A stretch of DNA of 5,224 nt, from assembly GCA_964343305.1 (NCBI GenBank), contig CAYFJO010000647.1, positions 1 through 5,224 on the forward strand, in the 5' to 3' direction. The position numbers were made by a program, and so were the translations under genes. A model generated the notes under the pieces. That model was not told the origin of the DNA. It saw only the letters and a list, made by a program, of their open reading frames with translations, and searched no databases. Shown here one piece after another: positions 1 to 5,224 of the stretch (position 1 is the stretch's first letter; each line of letters starts with the position of its first letter). Source of the stretch: CAYFJO01 sp964343305 (GTDB taxonomy: Bacteria > Planctomycetota > Planctomycetia > Pirellulales > Pirellulaceae).

Positions 1-2045
1 TGTTTTTTGACAGCATGAAGCCCCGTCTTTCTTTTCATCAAAAGTTTCGAGAGCCGCTGCTTCTGGCGGCCAGAACGCTGCTGCTCTTGTTTCTGCTGCT
101 CGCCCTGGCGCGCCTGTCGGTTCCAGAAATGGGGAACGTCCTGGGTTTGAGTGGCCAGCAAGCGGTTGTGATTGTCGTCGATAACTCCAGCTCGATGGTT
201 GGAGAGGTCGAGGGTAGTGATCGAACCAAGTTAAATGTGGCCCTGGAGGGCGCACGCGCACTGCTGAAGAATATGGATCCTCGCGGCAAAGCAGCGATCG
301 TGTTGCTGGTGCCCGACACGAGTGGCGACCGATTTGGAGGCATGACCGCCGACAAAGATACGCTGCTGAGCTTTCTCCAGTCGATCCAGGCCACGGAGGC
401 GACTGGGAATTCGTCCAAAGCGATGCTACGGGCGACGGCGTTGCTCAAGGAAGTGTCACCTGGCGGGGGTGGTTCAATGCATGTGTTTACCGACCTCCAG
501 GAAGCGGAGTGGAAGAATCCTGTCCTGGCGGCAAATGATGTGGAAGGCGGGGCGCGCGTGTTCGTGCATCGCGTCCCCAGCGCCGAACCCACTTTGCCGA
601 ATATCTGTTTGCTCAGAGCAACCGTATCATCTCGCAGGATTCTGCCGAATCAGCCGTATTCATTGGAGGTCTTGCTGCGGAATGACGGTGCCAAAGATTT
701 TCAGGTCCGCGTCAATCGCAGAGATTCTGAGCATACCGTTGCGGAGACCATTAATGTCGATGTCGCTGCCGGCGCACAGAAACTTGTGAAGTTGCCGCTG
801 CAGCCGAAAGTTCCGGGCCGTCATTGGGTCCGCATTTGGATTGAAGGGGATGGATTTGAAGGCGATAACCGCGTGTTTGTCCCGTACATTTGCGAGCGAA
901 AAGGGGACATTTATTTTCTCGGCGAGCGAGCGAGCGGCACGTTCGGTCTACTTCCACTTGCCCTCTCGCCCAGTGGCGATGGCCGTTTAACTTCCTTAGT
1001 GCCGAGTTTTTTGCCCCGCGACACCATTAAAAGTCGGTTGCAGGAGAAGACGCCGATGCTGGTTGTCTTGACCTGGGCGGATGCCTCAACGTTGGACGCG
1101 GAAACGAGCGACCTTTTGGAGCAATACACGCAGCAGGGTGGAAACATTCTGGTACTACCGGCAGTCGATGCCCGTGAATCGGCCGGCCAAGCACCCGCCT
1201 GGCTGGGAGCAAAACTAGAGCCCTTGAAATCGTTACCGATCAGCGTGCCGTTACGCGTCGCCGATCAGTCGTCACCATTCTGGTCTGACATCCGCGGGCT
1301 CGACGGACGAGTTCGCATCGGTACTGCTTTTGTCAAACAATACTTTCCGATTACGTTCACGCAAGATGCCGGCTACGTTCCTTTACTGAGTGCCAATGAA
1401 GACCTCGGCCTGTTGGCGATTCGCAAACACGGAAAAGGTCAGATTGTTGTCAGCGGCGTGGCCTTCGGTCGTACGGGTACCTGGAGTACGTTGCCGAGAC
1501 AAAAGACCTTTCTAGTGCTGGCTCAGCCGATGGCTTTGGGTGCTGTATCTAGCTTGGCGAACGAAAGTCTGTCGATTGTCGCAGGCCAGTCGGCACGTTT
1601 GCTGCCCGGTGAAGGAACAGAGATGTCGATCACGACACTGCTAGGTGATCAGGTCGACTGGTCTGGATTAAAAGACCAGTCTCCGACCATGGTGCGTGGA
1701 GGCGCTTACATCGCCACCTTAGGGAACCGTGAGACCTGTTTGGCGGTTCTGCCGTCTGAGTTGGAGGGGCACAGTGCCTTTATCGAAGGCTCGGAAATCG
1801 GCGCGTTAGAAGGCATCCCCCACGGAGTTAGTATTCTCTCCGACGAAGATGACTTCCGCGACGACTTGGAACAATCACTGGCGGGCACTGGTTTATATCT
1901 ACCGTTTCTATTGTTGGCCCTGGCATTTTTGATGGCCGAAGGATTGCTGGGATCGCCAGCGAAAAAATGGAAGGACAACACCAAGGACGCAGCTGAAGAG
2001 CAGCCTTGGGTGACGTCTACGGAATCTGCTGGGGAGATCGCTTGA
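1..2045 (+). CDS. BatA-type VWA-domain membrane protein, 5' partial
   Basis: This is probably a BatA-like envelope protein. Numbering is from the Met at 15. A hydrophobic segment covers residues 13-34 after a basic stretch (KPRLSFHQKFR). A VWA domain spans about 50-185, with a complete MIDAS motif DNSSS at 56-60 and the later conserved Asp in FTDLQ (D160). A CARDB/Ig-like beta region runs 192-290 and ends in GDNRVFV, a usual closing motif. A GATase-like alpha/beta region covers about 298-400 and has no cysteine. A GKGQ segment followed by TWSTLP lies at 473-493. A membrane helix at about 625-645 precedes a basic then acidic tail. The frame is open to the left edge (FFDS before the Met), there is no Shine-Dalgarno before 15, and BatA proteins normally have another N-terminal helix. 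The true start is therefore probably upstream of the window. The BatA-type assignment is family inference; the exact function is unknown. Confidence 0.85.
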   Translation, partial: FFDSMKPRLSFHQKFREPLLLAARTLLLLFLLLALARLSVPEMGNVLGLSGQQAVVIVVDNSSSMVGEVEGSDRTKLNVALEGARALLKNMDPRGKAAIVLLVPDTSGDRFGGMTADKDTLLSFLQSIQATEATGNSSKAMLRATALLKEVSPGGGGSMHVFTDLQEAEWKNPVLAANDVEGGARVFVHRVPSAEPTLPNICLLRATVSSRRILPNQPYSLEVLLRNDGAKDFQVRVNRRDSEHTVAETINVDVAAGAQKLVKLPLQPKVPGRHWVRIWIEGDGFEGDNRVFVPYICERKGDIYFLGERASGTFGLLPLALSPSGDGRLTSLVPSFLPRDTIKSRLQEKTPMLVVLTWADASTLDAETSDLLEQYTQQGGNILVLPAVDARESAGQAPAWLGAKLEPLKSLPISVPLRVADQSSPFWSDIRGLDGRVRIGTAFVKQYFPITFTQDAGYVPLLSANEDLGLLAIRKHGKGQIVVSGVAFGRTGTWSTLPRQKTFLVLAQPMALGAVSSLANESLSIVAGQSARLLPGEGTEMSITTLLGDQVDWSGLKDQSPTMVRGGAYIATLGNRETCLAVLPSELEGHSAFIEGSEIGALEGIPHGVSILSDEDDFRDDLEQSLAGTGLYLPFLLLALAFLMAEGLLGSPAKKWKDNTKDAAEEQPWVTSTESAGEIA
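1656..1681 (+). repeat. Perfect 9-bp inverted repeat inside the first gene
   Basis: GACTGGTCT at 1656-1664 and AGACCAGTC at 1673-1681 are exact reverse complements separated by 8 bases. The repeat could form a hairpin in the mRNA. It lies in coding sequence (around VDWSGLKDQS), has no T-tract on either side and is not at a gene end, so it does not look like an intrinsic terminator. A chance origin is plausible. Confidence 0.5.
2031..2036 (+). promoter_or_regulatory. Ribosome binding site for the second VWA gene
   Basis: GGGGAG lies inside the end of the upstream gene, 8 bases before the ATG at 2045. It is a good Shine-Dalgarno match at normal spacing. It favours the start at 2045 over the in-frame ATG at 2006, which lies upstream of this site. 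Confidence 0.7.
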
Positions 2046-4270
2046 TGTCAGGCATGCTTATATGGAAGCCGCACCTTGGCACGCTGGCAAACAGTTTCAT
2101 CATCCTAGCGTTGATGGGCTGGTTATGTCTGCTGTGGTACAGGTACCGGTCGCGTTACGCGGTATCGAGGACCTTGCAGCTGCTGGCTCCGAAAGTGCTC
2201 TTTACGATTCTTGCGATTGTCGCATTGATGGATCCAGCCTGGCGGAATGTAAAGCCAACGGATGATTCTCAAAAAGTCGCTGTCATCAGCGACATTTCCA
2301 CCTCGATGGATGTGGAAGACGATGGGTCGGATTCTCGCACCGCGCGTGCCCTGAAGATTGGCAAGGCCATTCAAGGCGAACTCAAAGGCATCGCCAGCGT
2401 GGAGAGTTTCCAGTTCGATATCGACATCCTGGCAACAAAAGATGATCCGGCCATCGCTACAGCCGCGGGCACACGCAATACGGATTTGGGGCGGACAGTG
2501 GTTTCTCTTTCGGAAAAGCCGGACCTGTCGGATTGCAAGGCAGTTGTTCTGGTCACCGACGGGGGTGACGAAGTGATCCGTAGCGAGCGGCTTCCCGGAG
2601 TCCCCATTTATATCCTCGGCGTCGGAACGGAGCCCTCGACCTGGGATGATTTGGAGATCAGTAATACGGATATCCCTGAAGAAGTGGAGCTGGACACACC
2701 GTTCAAGGTTTCTGCAGACATTGTCGTACACAGTGCCTCTAACGCGTTTGCCAACAGAACCGCGGATGTCGATGTGCAGATCGAGCGGCGCGTCGCTGGC
2801 CAGTACCAACAATTGAGCGCCGTGACGGTGGACCCTCGCAAAAACAATGGGCGGGTGGAGTTCGATCTTCCTGCCGAGGAGACCGAGGACGTCTACAACT
2901 ATCGGTTGTCGGTCAAAAATGTGGATGGCGAAATGACTGCGCTGAATAACACGCGTGAGTTTGCCGTGGACGTCCGCGAGAAGAGTATCAACGTTCTGTT
3001 GTATGGCAATATGCTGGACTGGAATTTTGCGATGCTCAAGCGGGAACTCAACGAGGATGAAATGATCAAGCTGACCTCGGTTTACCGAAAAAATGCAGAG
3101 GTGTTTCTGATTGATGGCGCACGACTGGACGGGGACGAGGTGTTCTCGCGAGGGTTTCCCGCGGATGAAGCGGTACTGGACCTGTATACCTGCATTGTCC
3201 TCGGATCGTTCCCTGCGGACTTTATCAGCCCTGAGTCTTTCGACGCGCTGCAGAAGTACGTTGAGGATGGCGGCAGCCTGATTCTGCTTGGCGGTCCCAA
3301 GTCCTTTGATAAAGGCGGCTACTACAAAACGGCCCTGGCGCCACTGATTCCCTGGAAGCAAAGCAACGCCCCCCGCGGAATCAGCTCGGGACAATTCCCC
3401 GTCGTTATCCCTCCGGAAGGTTCGGGGCATGGATTGTCTTCCGCCACCGCGGCGATCTTGAAAGACGTGACAAGCCCGGTGTTCTATTCGGTGAATAAAG
3501 TAGGGGAGCGCCGCAGCGGTGCACTCAGCCTGATGAATGCTTCGGTCGGCGCTCAGATCGTACCCATTGTTGCCCTGCAACCTTATGGCAAAGGCCAAAC
3601 CCTGGGCGTGGCTACCGATACGCTCTGGAGATGGTCGCGCATGGAGGGCGATATTTCTGGCGCCTTCGCGCAGTTCTGGAGAGATTCCATTCGGTACATG
3701 GCCGGCGAGATTGAGGGCGGCCGATTCCTGACCGTCGGCTGGGATCGCAAGCGATACCGCCCCAGTGAAGAAGCCCACGCGGAGATTGGCGTTGTTGGGC
3801 GTTATGCAGAAGGCGAAGTGCATCTGAAGGGATCGGTCGAACATGAGGGGACCACCCAGGAACTTTCGATCGTACTCACCGATGGCAATGACTTTCAGAC
3901 CAAAGTGTTTTTCCCTGGTCGCGGCGACTACAAGATCAAACTCGTGGCGACCCTCGCCGGTGAACCGCTGGATTCTTATGAGCGCGTCCTACGTGTGGGA
4001 TCGAATGTCAGCGAGGGCGCGGACCTCGCGGTGGATCATCCGTTCCTCGAGAACCTGGCCGCACGCTGTGGTGGAAATTATCAACGGGAAGCCGACACCG
4101 GGCAACTGATCGAACGTCTCAAGGCGATGCTGATGACCAGCGCGGATCCGCATGACACGCCGCTAGTGAGGGAGCCCGCTCTGTTCGGCGTGCTGCCAAT
4201 TTTTATCCTGCTCGTGATGGGCGTTCTGCTTTGGGAATGGGTCCTTCGTAGACGTATGAATATCGTTTGA
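2045..4270 (+). CDS. VWA-domain membrane protein with GATase-like domain
   Basis: This 741-residue membrane protein probably works with the product of the gene before it. Two membrane segments (about 13-31 and 47-62) flank a basic loop (WYRYRSRYAVSR). A VWA domain at about 76-195 has an intact MIDAS motif: DISTS at 83-87, a likely Thr in NTDLGR (T146) and VTDGGD (D172). A beta-rich Ig-like region covers about 205-310. A region at about 315-437 matches the 'putative glutamine amidotransferase' fold, including DGGSLILLGGPKSFDKGGY at 408-426, but no cysteine lies at a nucleophile elbow, so amidotransferase activity is doubtful. YGKGQTLGVATDTLWRW at 514-530 is a family hallmark. A second beta region (about 560-655) leads to HPFLENLAARCGGNY, and a membrane helix (about 713-732) is followed by RRR. 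The start at 2045 overlaps the previous stop as TGATG, which suggests translational coupling. An extension to 2006 would add 13 residues encoded inside the previous gene. The cellular role is inferred from MoxR-operon context. Confidence 0.9.
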   Translation: MSGMLIWKPHLGTLANSFIILALMGWLCLLWYRYRSRYAVSRTLQLLAPKVLFTILAIVALMDPAWRNVKPTDDSQKVAVISDISTSMDVEDDGSDSRTARALKIGKAIQGELKGIASVESFQFDIDILATKDDPAIATAAGTRNTDLGRTVVSLSEKPDLSDCKAVVLVTDGGDEVIRSERLPGVPIYILGVGTEPSTWDDLEISNTDIPEEVELDTPFKVSADIVVHSASNAFANRTADVDVQIERRVAGQYQQLSAVTVDPRKNNGRVEFDLPAEETEDVYNYRLSVKNVDGEMTALNNTREFAVDVREKSINVLLYGNMLDWNFAMLKRELNEDEMIKLTSVYRKNAEVFLIDGARLDGDEVFSRGFPADEAVLDLYTCIVLGSFPADFISPESFDALQKYVEDGGSLILLGGPKSFDKGGYYKTALAPLIPWKQSNAPRGISSGQFPVVIPPEGSGHGLSSATAAILKDVTSPVFYSVNKVGERRSGALSLMNASVGAQIVPIVALQPYGKGQTLGVATDTLWRWSRMEGDISGAFAQFWRDSIRYMAGEIEGGRFLTVGWDRKRYRPSEEAHAEIGVVGRYAEGEVHLKGSVEHEGTTQELSIVLTDGNDFQTKVFFPGRGDYKIKLVATLAGEPLDSYERVLRVGSNVSEGADLAVDHPFLENLAARCGGNYQREADTGQLIERLKAMLMTSADPHDTPLVREPALFGVLPIFILLVMGVLLWEWVLRRRMNIV

Positions 4271-4282
4271 GCCCACGATAAA

Positions 4283-4287
4283 AAGAG
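4283..4287 (+). promoter_or_regulatory. Weak ribosome binding site for the exported protein gene
   Basis: AAGAG lies 6 bases before the ATG at 4294, in the 23-base gap after the second gene. The match is modest. An in-frame TAA at 4279-4281 means translation cannot begin further upstream, and the signal peptide that begins at 4294 supports this start. Confidence 0.45.
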
Positions 4288-4293
4288 TTGAGC

Positions 4294-5224
4294 ATGAAAA
4301 CTAAAATCAACATAACGCTACTCATCGCGATGTTCGCTTTGCTGCCAGCACGACTGTCGGCACAAGACACGGCGGACAAGAGACACGCGCTGGTCTATAT
4401 GTCGGACGGGACGCAGTACGAGGGGATTGTGCAGCTAACTCCGGGGATAGATTTCAGGATGACGAAGTTGCCGGGAGACGAAACGACCACCACCGTGGAT
4501 GTCGAAAACATCCGAGCGAAAACCAAAGTCTTCACGTTCAATTTTGACGTCGTCAAAGAAATGACGTTCTCGCCCAACAGCGAGGAGTACCTGAAAAAGT
4601 ACAAGATCCTCAACATCAGCAACAAGGATGCTGGAATCGAAAAGGTGAGATTCGGGGAACCCTATCCCGTTTTGAAGCCCAAGTGCACCGTGGTCTTCAA
4701 TAGCGGAGAGACGGTGACCGGTATTGTGGACACGCGAGTCATGTACGCGCGGCTTGTAGAACCCGACACCGGCTTCGTGACGGAGACCAAGAAGTTTGTG
4801 ATGCGGTCGAAATATTCGGGCGAGCCGGGCCAGGGTATGGACGATCTGGTACATGTCAAACGGATCAAAATGCTGGACGAGGGTCAGCAGTTTGCTCGCA
4901 ACATGGAAGTCGACTTTCGTTCGTTCAAATTTGATTCGGCCAGCGAAGTACAGGCGCTGACGCAACGCACGCTTTCGAAGATGGTCGTCCAAAAGGATGC
5001 AGCGGACACCAAGATCGGGGTCCATTCAACGCTGGGTGAAAACGTCTTCCTGGCGGCTCAGGTCGATGGCAAGTGGGTGGCTGGCTGGCCCGCGGAAGGA
5101 ACCAAACGCACGGACCTTTTCAAATCCGTCGAAACCGAGTTGCTCAAAGTTCAGGACTACTACACCGAAAAGAAACTGCTGGGCATTATCTCCGAGGATC
5201 GCGACAGGAAAATCACCGCCCTGG
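4294..5224 (+). CDS. Exported protein of unknown family, 3' partial
   Basis: The frame stays open for 310 codons and runs off the right edge. Residues 1-23 form a clear Sec signal peptide: basic start (MKTK), hydrophobic core (about 5-17), and a likely cleavage after LSA, before QDTADK. No lipobox cysteine is seen, so the product is probably periplasmic or secreted rather than a lipoprotein. Two short stretches resemble each other: residues 33-46 (VYMSDGTQYEGIV) and 132-145 (VVFNSGETVTGIV). They suggest small duplicated beta-barrel modules of SH3 or LSm type, but this is inference. Later parts include KKFVMRSKYSGEPGQG (166-181), a mixed helix/strand region, and LGENVFLAAQVDGKWVAGWP (247-266). 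I see no catalytic motif and do not recognise the family. The gene follows the VWA gene after 23 bases with no terminator between them, so it is likely part of the same operon and may be an extracytoplasmic partner of the two VWA proteins. Confidence 0.85.
   Translation, partial: MKTKINITLLIAMFALLPARLSAQDTADKRHALVYMSDGTQYEGIVQLTPGIDFRMTKLPGDETTTTVDVENIRAKTKVFTFNFDVVKEMTFSPNSEEYLKKYKILNISNKDAGIEKVRFGEPYPVLKPKCTVVFNSGETVTGIVDTRVMYARLVEPDTGFVTETKKFVMRSKYSGEPGQGMDDLVHVKRIKMLDEGQQFARNMEVDFRSFKFDSASEVQALTQRTLSKMVVQKDAADTKIGVHSTLGENVFLAAQVDGKWVAGWPAEGTKRTDLFKSVETELLKVQDYYTEKKLLGIISEDRDRKITAL

Noticed and set aside
38..592. A 184-codon open frame on the minus strand opposite the first VWA domain
   Set aside because: It is antisense to the conserved MIDAS region, and its Ser/Thr/Arg-rich product has no family resemblance.
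922..936. A GCGA tetranucleotide tract (3.75 copies) in the first gene, as a possible phase-variation site
   Set aside because: Fewer than four copies is too short to slip often, and the tract simply encodes Glu-Arg-Ala-Ser in the normal frame.
2006..2044. A 13-residue N-terminal extension of the second VWA gene
   Set aside because: The extra residues (MGDVYGICWGDRL) are encoded within the end of gene 1. The good Shine-Dalgarno at 2031-2036 serves the ATG at 2045.
2123..3844. A 573-codon open frame on the minus strand opposite the second VWA gene
   Set aside because: It lies entirely antisense to a gene with clear domains, has no recognisable domain or ordered hydrophobic pattern, and is rich in His, Arg and Gln as expected of a shadow frame. 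Its length reflects the codon bias of the real gene.
4271..4293. The gap between the second and third genes, as a site for a terminator or promoter
   Set aside because: Only 23 bases are present. They contain no inverted repeat with a T-tract and have no room for a -35/-10 pair.
4435..5025. A 196-codon open frame on the minus strand opposite the exported protein gene
   Set aside because: The plus-strand frame has a signal peptide, a plausible start and operon context. The antisense product shows no domain or secretion signal.

Overview
The window is the interior of one plus-strand operon with three genes and almost no non-coding DNA. The genes fill positions 1-2045, 2045-4270 and 4294-5224. 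The first gene is cut by the left edge and the third by the right edge, so only the middle gene is complete.

Genes 1 and 2 encode membrane-anchored proteins with a von Willebrand factor A (VWA) domain. They have the same overall plan: N-terminal membrane segments, a VWA domain with an intact DxSxS metal-binding (MIDAS) motif, an Ig/CARDB-like beta region, a glutamine-amidotransferase-like (GATase-like) fold without an evident catalytic cysteine, a conserved GKGQ-containing segment, and a C-terminal membrane helix with a basic cytoplasmic end. Gene 1 resembles BatA-type proteins. Gene 2 resembles the VWA plus 'putative glutamine amidotransferase' proteins that usually sit beside BatA-type genes in MoxR ATPase/DUF58 operons. 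Gene 3 encodes a signal-peptide-bearing exported protein of a family I cannot name. It has two similar short beta-hairpin-like motifs and a conserved-looking 'GWP' region.

The stop codon of gene 1 overlaps the start codon of gene 2 (TGATG), and 23 bases separate genes 2 and 3. No promoter or terminator is visible between the genes, so they are probably co-transcribed. The positive-inside rule places the large domains of genes 1 and 2 outside the cytoplasm, where the gene 3 product would also go. The simplest reading is a cell-envelope complex or chaperone-like assembly served by a MoxR-type ATPase encoded outside the window. That ATPase is inferred from the family context and is not seen here.

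The organism is a bacterium with moderately GC-rich DNA. Pairs of BatA-type and VWA/GATase-like genes followed by secreted hypothetical proteins are typical of Planctomycetes and related PVC-group bacteria. I suggest that group with low to moderate confidence. There are no RNA genes, mobile elements, CRISPR arrays or signs of recent transfer.
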